A stretch of DNA of 64,000 nucleotides from Acidobacteriota bacterium (GTDB lineage: Bacteria; Acidobacteriota; Vicinamibacteria; Vicinamibacterales; CAVVIG01), in the NCBI GenBank assembly GCA_003222395.1, contig QHWB01000039.1, positions 248,001-312,000 on the forward strand. Reading direction: 5' to 3'. The notes below the pieces were generated by a model. That model was not told the DNA's origin. It made no database searches and saw only the letters and a program-made list of their open reading frames with translations. Positions within the stretch are counted from its first letter, which is position 1. Each line of letters begins with the position of its first letter. This document shows, in pieces, positions 15,954 through 24,308 of this stretch. A program made the position numbers and the translations under genes.

Positions 15954-17477
15954 TCAGACGTCGAACTCTTCGAACGCGAGCGACGCGAGCGTGCGCACGC
16001 CGACCCCGCTCGGTCCTTTCGGAAGGTACGGCTTCGCCTCGTCCGCCCACGCCGTCCCTGCGATGTCGATGTGCGCCCACGGCAGCCCGCCACTGAATTC
16101 CTTCAGGAACATGGCCGCGGTAATCGATCCCGCCGCGCGGCCGCCGGTGTTCATGAAATCGGCGATGTCGCTCTTCAGCTGATCGCGGTACTCGTCGAAC
16201 AACGGCATCGGCCACACGCGATCGCCGGCGCGGTCGGCTACGCGGCGCACCTGCTCGACCCACGACGGCGGCGCGCCGAACAGCCCGCTGGTGATTTTTC
16301 CGAGGGCGACGACGCACGCGCCCGTCAGCGTCGCGACGTCGACGAGATGCGTCGCGCCGAGCTTCCGCGCGTACCAGAGGCCGTCGCCGAGAACAAGCCG
16401 TCCTTCCGCGTCGGTGTTGATCACTTCCACTGTCTTGCCTTCGGCGCTCCGGAGGATGTCGCCCGGCTTGACGGCACGGCCGCCCGGCATGTTCTCGGTG
16501 GTCGGAACCACGCCGATGACACGCTGCGGCGCTTGCAGGAGCGCCATGGCGCGCATCGAGCAGGCCACGGCGGCGCCGCCCGCCATGTCGTCTTTCATCC
16601 GCTCCATGCCCTCGGCCGATTTGATCGAGATGCCGCCCGTGTCGAAGGTGATCCCCTTGCCCACGAGTCCGAGCAGCGGCTTCGCCGGCGCGCCCGGCGG
16701 GTCGTACCGGAAGACCATGAGCCGCGGCGGCTCGCTGCTGCCGCGCGCGACGCCGAGCAGCAGGCCCATGCCGAGCTCGGCGATCATCCGCTCGTCGAGA
16801 ATCTCGACCTTCACGCCGGCATCGCCCGCGATGGCCGCGGCGCGCATCGCGAATTCGCGCGGCGTCAGCGTGTTTCCCGGTTCGTTGGCGAGCTCCCGCG
16901 CCAGGTTGCTCGATTCGCCGAGCACGCGGCCGCGCGCCGCGGCCTCCCTGATCTTCTCGCCGCCCTTGCTCTTCTCGGTGTCGCCGTCCACGACGATCGT
17001 CCATCCCGGAGGCGGAGCCGGCGCCGGATCGGTCGTTTTGTAGCTGCCGGCGTGGAACTCCGCGAGCGTCAACCCTTCGGCTGCCGCCTGCGTCAAATCG
17101 GCCACCTCGCCCTGTCCGCGCACCATGAAGCCGACGCGCCCGAGACGGCGCTGACGCCCCGCAAGACCGCCCGCCGTCGCCAGCTTCCGAACGATCTCGC
17201 TGCCCGATTCGAGGCGCCGCCCCCCGCCGATGAGCGCCACGCGACGTGTCCGCCAGCTCCTGTCGGCGATTGCGGCGATGAACAGCTCGTAGGGCTTCGC
17301 CTGAAATTCCCGCGTGTTGAGGGCGCGCGCGATCTCGCCGCCGGTCGCGGCGTCGAGCGCGGGCACTGCGGCCGGTCCGTCGTCCTCGTACCAGGGAATG
17401 AGGATGAGGTCGACTTCTGCTGCGCCGGGCGGACCAAAGGTGCAGGCCATCGCGGCCGATGAAGAGACTGAAAGCAT
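15954..17477 (-). CDS. pepA: Leucyl aminopeptidase (M17)
   Basis: 507 residues. It is a cytoplasmic hexameric zinc/manganese aminopeptidase. The N-terminal macro-like domain (residues about 1-175) is followed by the catalytic domain with LVGKGITFDTGGISIK, the active-site signature NTDAEGRL, and VDVATLTGACVVALG. C-terminal motifs DFMNTGGRAAGSITAAMFLKEF and WAHIDIAG are present. ATG 17477 is chosen because it supplies the first beta-strand (LSVSSS); an ATG at 17450 is an alternative. Neither has a clear ribosome-binding site. The gene is divergent from the PKD-like protein gene. Confidence 0.92.
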   Translation of the reverse strand: MLSVSSSAAMACTFGPPGAAEVDLILIPWYEDDGPAAVPALDAATGGEIARALNTREFQAKPYELFIAAIADRSWRTRRVALIGGGRRLESGSEIVRKLATAGGLAGRQRRLGRVGFMVRGQGEVADLTQAAAEGLTLAEFHAGSYKTTDPAPAPPPGWTIVVDGDTEKSKGGEKIREAAARGRVLGESSNLARELANEPGNTLTPREFAMRAAAIAGDAGVKVEILDERMIAELGMGLLLGVARGSSEPPRLMVFRYDPPGAPAKPLLGLVGKGITFDTGGISIKSAEGMERMKDDMAGGAAVACSMRAMALLQAPQRVIGVVPTTENMPGGRAVKPGDILRSAEGKTVEVINTDAEGRLVLGDGLWYARKLGATHLVDVATLTGACVVALGKITSGLFGAPPSWVEQVRRVADRAGDRVWPMPLFDEYRDQLKSDIADFMNTGGRAAGSITAAMFLKEFSGGLPWAHIDIAGTAWADEAKPYLPKGPSGVGVRTLASLAFEEFDV

Positions 17478-17499
17478 CCAAATATTATGGCTGATGCGC

Positions 17500-17528
17500 T
17501 TGTGCTCCTCCAGAGCGGCCAGTACAAT
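17500..17528 (+). promoter_or_regulatory. σ70-type promoter for the PKD-like protein gene
   Basis: TTGTGC (17500-17505), a 17-bp spacer, then TACAAT (17523-17528), placed 36 bp before the chosen start of the downstream gene, with a GAGGG ribosome-binding site at 17551-17555. Confidence 0.5.
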
Positions 17529-17564
17529 TCGTGCAGTCCTGCCAAGTTTTGAGGGTGAATGGTG

Positions 17565-18026
17565 ATGAAGCACCTGCGGCGTTTCGCATGGTCCTGTGCG
17601 GTGTGTCTCGCGACGTCGGCGCTGCTCGTCACGGCGTCCGCGCAAAAAGCCGACAAAGACGCAAAGGGTGGTAAGGATCAGGACGCGAGCCGCCCGCAGC
17701 TTCGGCTCAAAGCGCAACCAGTAATCAGCATGGCGCCATCGCGCGTCGTGCTCACCGCGGAGCTCGTCGGTGGACCGAACGACGCCGAGGAATTCTACTG
17801 TCCGACCGTCGAATGGGACTGGGGCGACGGAACGCAATCGGAATCGACGACCGACTGCGCGCCGTACGAACCGGGCAAGAGCGAGATCAAGCGGCGGTTC
17901 ACGGTCGAACACATCTTCCGCGCCGGCTCGTATCGCGTGATGTTCAAGTTGAAGCGGCGCGAAAAGCCGGTGGCGTCGGCGGGCGTCAGCATCCAGGTCC
18001 GTCCGGGACTTCGCGACATCGGTTAG
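17565..18026 (+). CDS. Secreted PKD-like domain protein
   Basis: 153 residues. A signal peptide (RRFAWSCAVCLATSALLVTASAQ) is followed by a Lys/Asp-rich linker and one immunoglobulin-like domain carrying the PKD hallmark VEWDWGDGTQS. The later strands HIFRAGSYRVMFKL fit the 'H.Y...G.Y.V' half of the motif. Two Cys flank the acidic loop and could form a disulphide. ATG 17565 is preferred over 17559 because GAGGG lies 9 bp upstream. Function is probably extracellular binding or adhesion; no enzyme motif is visible. Confidence 0.75.
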   Translation: MKHLRRFAWSCAVCLATSALLVTASAQKADKDAKGGKDQDASRPQLRLKAQPVISMAPSRVVLTAELVGGPNDAEEFYCPTVEWDWGDGTQSESTTDCAPYEPGKSEIKRRFTVEHIFRAGSYRVMFKLKRREKPVASAGVSIQVRPGLRDIG

Positions 18027-18158
18027 GCGGCTGCGCGACGGCGGCCGCGGCTGTTCTGTCGCGAACGGACTCGTCCCACAAGCGAACACCCAGGCGGCCG
18101 GCGCTCGGCGATCGGCCGCCTTTCCCTCACAATTTGACGCGCGGACCGGTTCCACATC

Positions 18159-18174
18159 TGGCACAGAGTTGGCT
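18159..18174 (+). promoter_or_regulatory. Candidate σ54 promoter
   Basis: TGGCAC-AGAGT-TGGCT has the invariant GG and GC dinucleotides exactly 10 bp apart and one mismatch to the TGGCAC-N5-TTGCW consensus. It lies about 12 bp before a GTG that opens a small secreted-protein frame, upstream of the ADOP region. A σ54 activator is encoded elsewhere in this window (49921-53331), but nothing links it to this site directly. Confidence 0.45.
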
Positions 18175-18185
18175 CATCGCACCGT

Positions 18186-18401
18186 GTGCCGCTCCGTAAA
18201 CGTGCATCCCGACTCCTCGCCGCCACGTTCATCGTGTGCACGGCGCTCGTGTCGGTCGGGTTGACCGCGCCGGCCGACGGACCGTTCTCGATCACGATCC
18301 GTCCAATCCTCGTTCGGCTCGCGATCGATATCGACGTCAAATTCGGGCTGTATCATTTCCACACGTGCTGGTCGGCACTCCAGGACACCGCAGGAAGCTG
18401 A
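18186..18401 (+). CDS. Possible small secreted protein
   Basis: 71 residues starting at GTG 18186. The N-terminus looks like a signal peptide ([27 protein letters not shown]), followed by a short hydrophobic/beta region ([19 protein letters not shown]) and HFHTCWSAL. It would begin at the predicted σ54 transcription start and so be leaderless. It ends 5 bp before the decayed permease gene. The remainder of the 18027-18406 gap shows no other gene. I do not recognise the family, and it could be a chance frame. Confidence 0.35.
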   Translation: MPLRKRASRLLAATFIVCTALVSVGLTAPADGPFSITIRPILVRLAIDIDVKFGLYHFHTCWSALQDTAGS

Positions 18402-18406
18402 AGCAC

Positions 18407-18805
18407 GTGGACTCTCTTCTGCAGGACATCCGCTTCGCGCTGCGTCTGTGCCTTCGCACGCCCGGCTTCACGATCGTCGCCGTCCTCGCGCTCGCGATCG
18501 GCATCGGCGCGAACACGGCGATCTCGATCATCGGCATCGTCGGCGACACCAAGCTCGTCGATCTCAGCACGCCGACGCGGGCGCTGACCTACTGGCCGCA
18601 CCCGCAGCTCGCCTGCAACGCGATGACGTTCGCGGTCCGCACCAGTTCGGATCCCCAGTCGTACGCGTCGGCGGTCGCGCGCGAGATCCAGAGGCTCGAT
18701 CGGGATCAACCGGTCTCGGACGTGCTCACGATGGATCAGTGGCTCGGCCGAAGTCTGTCGCAGGCACGCTTCAGTTCGATGCTGCTCGCGAAGTACGACG
18801 TTTGA
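18407..18805 (+). pseudogene. Decayed ADOP permease (internal deletion)
   Basis: The frame opens with the ADOP N-terminal helix ([20 protein letters not shown], then [12 protein letters not shown]), as in the intact paralogue at 18886. It then jumps directly to a segment that in the intact protein lies near residue 590 ([16 protein letters not shown]). It continues to [12 protein letters not shown] and stops. About 550 internal residues and the last three membrane helices are missing. The final KYDV residues are already translation of the GAAGTACGAA repeat array that follows. Confidence 0.8.
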
Positions 18806-18877
18806 AGTACGAAGTGTGAAGTACGAAGTACCGATGTCCAGCGTTGCCTTCGTACTTCAGACTTCGTACTTGAAGGA
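18787..18877. repeat. GAAGTACGAA direct/inverted micro-repeat array
   Basis: Three or four forward units of GAAGTACGAAGT-type sequence are followed by two inverted units (CTTCGTACTTC). The halves around 18820-18835 and 18851-18865 pair over 14 of 15 positions. AT content is far above the surroundings. The array truncates the permease pseudogene and ends about 8 bp before the start codon of the intact permease. Confidence 0.8.
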
Positions 18878-18885
18878 TTTCATCC

Positions 18886-21336
18886 ATGCTCGCTCAGGAC
18901 CTGCGGTACGCCGTTCGGACGCTGCGGCAGTCGCCGGGCTTCACCGTCATCGCCACGCTGACCGTGGCGATCGGCGTCGGCGCGAACACCGCGATTTTCA
19001 GCATCGTGAACGCGGTCCTGCTGCGGCCGCTTCCGTTTCCCCGCGCTGAAGAGCTCCTGCTCGTGACCCAAACCGATCGGCAGACGAAGCAGGTGCTTGG
19101 CACCGGGTCCCCGGCGAACTTCCTCGACTGGCGCGTGCGGAACCGCGCTTTTGCCGGCATGGCCGGCTTCGAAGGCATCTCGCTCATCCTGTCCGACGGC
19201 GATCACCCCGAACGCCTCGACGGCGCGATGGTGAACGTCAATTTCTTCGACGTGCTCGAAGTCGCTCCGGCGATTGGCCGATCGTTCGGCGAGGCCGACG
19301 AGCGTCCGGGCGCGCCGCGCGTCGCCGTCCTGAGTGACGGATCGTGGCGCATGCGATTCGCCGGCCGTTCCGACGTGATCGGACGCACCGTTCATTTCAA
19401 CGGCGAAGCAACGACGATCATCGGCGTCATGCCGCCAGAGGTCGCCTACCCCGAACGCGCCGAGGTGTGGGTTCCGCCGCACTGGCGCGTGCCGGACGAT
19501 CCGCTGCTCGGACCGGCGCAGGATCCGTCGACCGAGCGGACGCACAGTTATTTCTTCGTCGTCGGTCGGCTCAAACCTGGCGTCTCGATGGCAGCCGCGC
19601 AAGCGGACATGGACGCGGTGGCGCTCGGACTCGAGCGCGACTTTCCGAACGACAATCAGAACGCCGGCGTCAATCTCGTCTCGCTGCGATCCGATCTCGT
19701 TGCCGACGTGCGGCCGATGGTCATGCTCCTGTTCGCCGCCGTCGGTCTCGTACTAATGATCGCGACCGCAAACGTGTCGGGTCTGCTCGTCGCGCGCGCG
19801 AGCGCGCGCCATCAGGAGATCGCGCTGCGCATGGCGCTTGGCGCGACGCGCGGACGGATTCTGGTGCAGTTGCTGACCGAGAGCGTGCTGCTCGCCTCGC
19901 TCGGCGGCGCGTTCGGCGTGCTGCTCGCCATGTGGCTCGTCGGCCTGCTCGTCGCGCTCAGCCCGAGCAGCCTGACGATCGCCGGCGACATCCGCATCGA
20001 TGTTCCCGTGCTGCTGTTCGCGCTCGTGGTCTCGATGGCCGCCGGCGTGCTCTTCGGGCTCGCACCTGCGCGTCAATTGAGCCGCGTCGACGTCCACGAC
20101 GATCTCAAGCAATCGGCGCGCGGCGGGAGCGCGTCCGGTCAGCGCCGCCTGCGCGCCGGGCTCGTCGCGTCGGAAATCGCCATCTCGCTCGTGCTGCTGA
20201 TTGCCGCCGGTCTGACGATTCGCAGCTTCATCCGCCTGCAGGACGTGCCGGTTGGATTCGATCCGGACCACGTCGTCACGGTCACGCTGAACCCGCCGGC
20301 GGCGCGCTATCCGACGCCGCGAAATCGCGCTGACTTCTACGAGCGCACGCTCGACGCGCTAGGAATGCTGCCCGGCGTCGAGATCGCGGGCGCGACCAGC
20401 CGCCTGCCGCTGCTGCCGGGGAACAGCCGCCGAGGATTGAACATTCCCGGCGTGCCGTCGAACGAACCGACGGACGCCAACTACCGCACGGCGACGCCGA
20501 GCTATTTCCGCGCGATGGACATTCCGCTCATCCGCGGCCGTGTGTTCACCGACGCCGACCGCGAGGACCGCCCGCTGGTGGCGGTCATCAGCGCATCGCT
20601 CGCCCAGCGCTTCTGGGCGAATCAGGATCCGATTGGCAAGCAGTTCTCCATCGATCAGCCACCGATCACGATTGTCGGGATCGTCGGCGACGTGCATGCC
20701 GCGTCGCTCGAGGCGCCTGTGGAGCCGACGGTGTACGTGCCGTACCGGCAGGACGCGTTTCCGTTCATGACGTTCGTCGTGCGGACGCGCTCGGCTGACG
20801 CCTCGCGCTCGATCGATTCGAGCACCTCCACCGATCGGAGCGTTCAGGCGAGCGTGCGCCTGGCGATCTGGCGGGTCGACAAGGAGCTCCCAATCGGCGC
20901 CGTCCGGACGATGGACGATGAGCTGTCGAGCTCGGTGTCGCGGCGGCGGTTCGGCGTGACGCTGCTCACCGCGTTTGGCGCGATCGCCGTGACATTGTCG
21001 GCCATCGGGCTGTACGGCGTGTTGGCGTTCATCGTCGCACAACGGCGACGCGAGATCGGCGTCCGCATCGCGCTCGGCGCCCGTCCGGGCGATCTCGTCG
21101 CCGACGTGCTCGGTCAAGGATTGCGGCTGACGGCGATTGGTGTGGTGGTGGGTCTCGTGCTGGCGATCGCGACGACGCGCCTGATCAATTCGCTGTTGTT
21201 CGCCACCAGCCCGACGGACATGCTGACGTTCGCGGCGGTGTCGTCGCTGCTCGTGGTCGTGGCGGCTGCAGCCAGCCTGCTGCCGGCGCTTCGCGCGAGC
21301 CGCGTCGACGCGCTCATCGCGCTCAGAGACGAATAG
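18886..21336 (+). CDS. ADOP-type ABC transporter permease (MacB/FtsX-like)
   Basis: 816 residues in the tandem MacB_PCD-FtsX arrangement characteristic of Acidobacteriota ADOP permeases. A first helix (FTVIATLTVAIGVGANTAIFSI) precedes a periplasmic core with VLSDGSWRMRFAGRSDVIGRTV. FtsX helices (MLLFAAVGLVLMIATANVSGLLVARAS) are followed by a second core domain (PIGKQF, IVGIVGDVHAASLE) and three final helices with the coupling sequence GVRIALGARPGDLV. No ATP-binding subunit gene lies nearby. Substrate unknown; the family is usually associated with export or envelope processes. It follows a decayed paralogue and a repeat array. Confidence 0.9.
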   Translation: MLAQDLRYAVRTLRQSPGFTVIATLTVAIGVGANTAIFSIVNAVLLRPLPFPRAEELLLVTQTDRQTKQVLGTGSPANFLDWRVRNRAFAGMAGFEGISLILSDGDHPERLDGAMVNVNFFDVLEVAPAIGRSFGEADERPGAPRVAVLSDGSWRMRFAGRSDVIGRTVHFNGEATTIIGVMPPEVAYPERAEVWVPPHWRVPDDPLLGPAQDPSTERTHSYFFVVGRLKPGVSMAAAQADMDAVALGLERDFPNDNQNAGVNLVSLRSDLVADVRPMVMLLFAAVGLVLMIATANVSGLLVARASARHQEIALRMALGATRGRILVQLLTESVLLASLGGAFGVLLAMWLVGLLVALSPSSLTIAGDIRIDVPVLLFALVVSMAAGVLFGLAPARQLSRVDVHDDLKQSARGGSASGQRRLRAGLVASEIAISLVLLIAAGLTIRSFIRLQDVPVGFDPDHVVTVTLNPPAARYPTPRNRADFYERTLDALGMLPGVEIAGATSRLPLLPGNSRRGLNIPGVPSNEPTDANYRTATPSYFRAMDIPLIRGRVFTDADREDRPLVAVISASLAQRFWANQDPIGKQFSIDQPPITIVGIVGDVHAASLEAPVEPTVYVPYRQDAFPFMTFVVRTRSADASRSIDSSTSTDRSVQASVRLAIWRVDKELPIGAVRTMDDELSSSVSRRRFGVTLLTAFGAIAVTLSAIGLYGVLAFIVAQRRREIGVRIALGARPGDLVADVLGQGLRLTAIGVVVGLVLAIATTRLINSLLFATSPTDMLTFAAVSSLLVVVAAAASLLPALRASRVDALIALRDE

Positions 21337-21349
21337 ACTTCAGCCGATC

Positions 21350-21982
21350 CTACGGCGTGAGGATCGACGCGCCCGCGAGCTTCGAAGTCCTCGCCTCTGC
21401 GGAAATGCTCTGGAGATACTCGCTGACCCTCAGCGCCGTTCGAAATACGAGCCGTCCGAACGATCCGAGCGCATTCGTCTCCGACTCACGCCCGAACACC
21501 GCGTCGCCGACGTCGTCCACGTCGCGCTCAGCGAGCGTTCCGATGGTCGCGATGACGTGCACGTAATACCGTTGCGCGCTCGCGACGCGGTCGCGTGCGC
21601 CGAGGTCGAGGATGACCTCGAGCGGATTGGGGACAGCGGGATATGACGCCGTGGATCCGGACGCGTCGTCGACCGTGATTTCGCGGCTTGGCGGCCGGCG
21701 TCCGACGCGGAACATCTTGATGATCGCCGGATATACGAGGCGATCCCAGACCGGGCGGCTTTCCCACAGCTCCGCCTGCACGCGCAGGTGAAGCAGACCG
21801 CCGCCGTCGATCACCTTCCGAAACCGATCCGGAACGAGATCTCTCACCTCGATCGTCGTGCGCACCGCCGAGGCCGGCGCGCGGACCTCCTTCACGTTGA
21901 CGTCGAGCGGTGCGCCGGCGTGAATCGGTGGTCCGATTACCAGAACAATGGCGACGACCGCGGCAAGCGATCGGAGACGCAT
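21350..21982 (-). CDS. DUF4390-like secreted protein
   Basis: 210 residues starting with a signal peptide (RLRSLAAVVAIVLVIGPPIHAG). The body resembles DUF4390 proteins: a beta-rich domain with LLHLRVQAELWESRPVWDRLV and a late conserved FGRLVFRTALRVSEYLQ segment. No catalytic motif. Its ATG overlaps the TGA of the BamA-like gene by 4 bp (ATGA), so the two are translationally coupled and probably act together at the outer membrane. The exact function of the family is not established. Confidence 0.7.
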   Translation of the reverse strand: MRLRSLAAVVAIVLVIGPPIHAGAPLDVNVKEVRAPASAVRTTIEVRDLVPDRFRKVIDGGGLLHLRVQAELWESRPVWDRLVYPAIIKMFRVGRRPPSREITVDDASGSTASYPAVPNPLEVILDLGARDRVASAQRYYVHVIATIGTLAERDVDDVGDAVFGRESETNALGSFGRLVFRTALRVSEYLQSISAEARTSKLAGASILTP

Positions 21983-23913
21983 CAGAACGTTCGACCGAAT
22001 CGAAGGAGGACCTGAAGGGAGCTCGGTACGGCGTCGAGCCTGGAGCCGAAATCGATGCGAACGTCGCCGATGCCGACGCCGAACCCCACGCCTTTCAGCC
22101 ACGGCCGGCCGGCACCTTGAACTGCCAGCGTTTGATTCTGGCGGATCGTCGTGTGGCCCAGATCGAAGAAGCCGATGCCGTGCAGGCCGCCTCGCCATCC
22201 GAGCGAGTACTCGAGGTTCAACAGCGCAAGCGAATCGCCGACCTGCTCTTTGAATCCGTACCCGTGAACGGATCCGATTCCGCCGATGGCAAACTGCCGC
22301 TGCGGCGGCATGACGCCATCCGACCAGCCGCCGATTGCGCGCGCGGCAAATTCCTGATGCCGGCTGAGCGCGACGCGCGTGCGACCCGAGATGATGTGGC
22401 GGCTGAAATCGAAATCGCTCTGGAGCGCGTCGGACGCGGAAATTTCCGAGGTCCAGTCGATGCGCCAGCGCGGCGTCAGGTCGTGGTCGTTATCGGGTCC
22501 GCGGAGGCGCTCGCCGAATGGCGTTTCGAGCTGGTGCCGCCGATACGTTGCCTCGAGCGATTCGCGATCGAATCCGTCTCCGTCGACCGACGCGCCGATG
22601 ATGACGGCGTTCAGCCGCCCGTCGGCAGCAGCTCTGTTCGGCCTGAACAGTTCGTCGTCGTTCCACAAACTGAAGTCGGTCTCCGCCTGGAGCGGCTCGT
22701 GACGCTCGCCGCGCCAGGCGAACAACAGCTCGACCTGCGGGTGCACGCGCAGCGCCCCGCCAATCTGCACGCCGCGGCGCCGGTAGTAATCGCGGTAGCT
22801 GCGGCGCGGTCCGAACGCGGCAAGGCTCGCCTCGGCGGAAGAAACCTGCCACTGATCGTCGCTCGCGGTGAGGTCGTGCAGCTCGCCGCCGAGGAACAGC
22901 TTGGTCCGGCCGAACAGCGGGCGCTCGAAGCCGAGCGCATAGCCGGCGCGGCTGGTTGCGCTCCGGATCGAGATATGCCCCGCCACGAACGCGTGATTGA
23001 ACGTCTCGTGATTGAACACCGCCGCGCCGAACCCGAGCGACGGGACGAACCCGTCAACCGAGGAGAACCAGTCCTCCCTGTCGCCGAGATCGGGAACGAG
23101 CCTGAATCGGCCCGCGGGCTCCCGCAAGTCGACGATGAGCACGTGCTGACCGTTGCGATCGAGGACGTCGAAGGTCCGGCGGCTTCGGCGGATCGCGCCG
23201 CGCGTCGGCCGCAGCAGCGCATCGAGCGCATGAAGGGCGCGCGCGCGATTGAAGACATCGCCGGCGCGCAGCGCGAACTCGTCGGCGAACGTCCGCGCCA
23301 GCTTCGGATCGACGCCTTCGAACTCGATTGCGTCGATGACGCCTTCGTCGATGGTCAGCGTCAGCACGCGCGTGTCGACGTCGAACATCACGGTAGCCCG
23401 CGCGAACGAATATCCCTCCTCGTGGTACCGATGCTCGATTCGTTCGCGGATGGCTTCGCTCGTGTCGGGCAGCGGCTCGCCGACGACGAGGCGTCCGGCG
23501 CGCAGTACCGCCGGTTCGGACAGCTCCTTCGCGCCCCGCACCTGCACGTCTCGAACGGTTGGCTGCGGCTGTGGTGTGGTGTCCTGGGCTGAGGCCGGGA
23601 CGGCTGCAAGGAAACAGGCCGCGACGATGGCGCTCGCCTGAACGGCTGCAATTCCGCTCGTTTGAAAGGCTGCAACGCTCGCCTGAAAGGCTGCAACGCT
23701 CGCCTGAAAGGCTGCAACGCTCGCCTGAAAGGCTGCAACGCTCGCCTGAAAGGCTCGCGCTACGCGACTGGGTGACCGGTCGCGCGAGCCTTTCAGTGAC
23801 TGGTAGCGCGAGCCTTTCAGTGACTGGTAGCGCGAGCCTTTCAGTGACTGGTAGCGCGAGCCTTTCAGGCGAGCGAGCGTCTGCGGCATCAGCCGAGCGG
23901 GATTTTGCGGCAT
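21982..23913 (-). CDS. BamA/TpsB-superfamily outer-membrane protein with repeat-built N-terminus
   Basis: 643 residues. Residues about 115-190 form POTRA-type domains ([21 protein letters not shown], then [15 protein letters not shown]). Residues about 270-643 form a 16-strand-type barrel with [12 protein letters not shown] and a terminal Phe (LLRFGRTF). The first about 80 residues are translation of tandem repeats: LKGSRYQS units, then VAAFQAS units running straight into the hydrophobic signal core ([16 protein letters not shown]). No ATG, GTG or TTG in frame was found between the repeats and that core. The start at 23913 overlaps the upstream stop (TAATG), so the repeats appear to be translated. 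Confidence 0.82.
   Translation of the reverse strand: MPQNPARLMPQTLARLKGSRYQSLKGSRYQSLKGSRYQSLKGSRDRSPSRVARAFQASVAAFQASVAAFQASVAAFQASVAAFQTSGIAAVQASAIVAACFLAAVPASAQDTTPQPQPTVRDVQVRGAKELSEPAVLRAGRLVVGEPLPDTSEAIRERIEHRYHEEGYSFARATVMFDVDTRVLTLTIDEGVIDAIEFEGVDPKLARTFADEFALRAGDVFNRARALHALDALLRPTRGAIRRSRRTFDVLDRNGQHVLIVDLREPAGRFRLVPDLGDREDWFSSVDGFVPSLGFGAAVFNHETFNHAFVAGHISIRSATSRAGYALGFERPLFGRTKLFLGGELHDLTASDDQWQVSSAEASLAAFGPRRSYRDYYRRRGVQIGGALRVHPQVELLFAWRGERHEPLQAETDFSLWNDDELFRPNRAAADGRLNAVIIGASVDGDGFDRESLEATYRRHQLETPFGERLRGPDNDHDLTPRWRIDWTSEISASDALQSDFDFSRHIISGRTRVALSRHQEFAARAIGGWSDGVMPPQRQFAIGGIGSVHGYGFKEQVGDSLALLNLEYSLGWRGGLHGIGFFDLGHTTIRQNQTLAVQGAGRPWLKGVGFGVGIGDVRIDFGSRLDAVPSSLQVLLRFGRTF
23632..23875. 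repeat. Compound tandem/inverted repeat in the BamA-like gene
   Basis: The left half has about six copies of a 21-bp unit (GCTCGCCTGAAAGGCT plus GCAAC), three of them identical at 23677-23739. The right half has three identical 24-bp units at 23782-23853 built on AGCCTTTCAG. The outer ends GCTCGCCTGAAAGGCT and AGCCTTTCAGGCGAGC are perfect reverse complements, so the whole is an expanded form of the hairpin element seen at 25562 and 30980. Both unit lengths are multiples of three and keep the reading frame. Confidence 0.92.
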
Positions 23914-24308
23914 TAGCCGCTTGTGACGAACGGTTCCTCGCGAAAGTTCCTGCCGTCGAAGAAGAACAGCCGCACTTCAGGCGGCTCGGACGCGAGCCCG
24001 ACGATCACATACAAATGATTCGGATAGGCCGCCTCCGAGCGATCCGTTTCGGAGGGGACCGGCGGCGAGGCCGGATGCGAATGGTAGAAGCCGACCACGT
24101 CGAGGCCGCGCACGCGCGCGTCGCGGCGCCGGTCGATGTGATCCTGCGGGTCGATTTCAAATCGCGTCGGACGGGCCGCGATGTTCCTGGTGCGCGCCGC
24201 CTCGACGATCTGCTCCAGCCGTCCCAGCAGCAGGCCGCAGCATTCGGCCGGCGCTGCCTCGCGCGCGTGCGCGACGATCGCCTCGATCGCCGCGCCGGCG
24301 ATCGTCAT
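23913..24308 (-). CDS. JAMM/MPN (M67) family metallopeptidase
   Basis: 131 residues. The JAMM zinc signature is complete: an upstream Glu in ECCGLLLG and H-x-H-P-x6-S-x2-D in [14 protein letters not shown]. Bacterial stand-alone members of this size include cleavers of isopeptide or sulphur-carrier C-termini (Mec+/RadC-like folds); the substrate here is unknown, and no ThiS/MoaD-like partner is visible. Its ATG overlaps the thiolase stop by 4 bp and its stop overlaps the BamA-like start, so it is translationally coupled on both sides, though the neighbours have unrelated functions. Confidence 0.85.
   Translation of the reverse strand: MTIAGAAIEAIVAHAREAAPAECCGLLLGRLEQIVEAARTRNIAARPTRFEIDPQDHIDRRRDARVRGLDVVGFYHSHPASPPVPSETDRSEAAYPNHLYVIVGLASEPPEVRLFFFDGRNFREEPFVTSG

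Noticed and set aside
18027-18158. Gene in the interval after the PKD-like protein
   Set aside because: No frame with a plausible start, ribosome-binding site or protein-like composition; only GC-rich inverted fragments were seen.
23632-23875. CRISPR-like regular spacing
   Set aside because: Units are contiguous 21- and 24-bp tandem copies without unique spacers, lie inside an open reading frame, and no cas gene is present.
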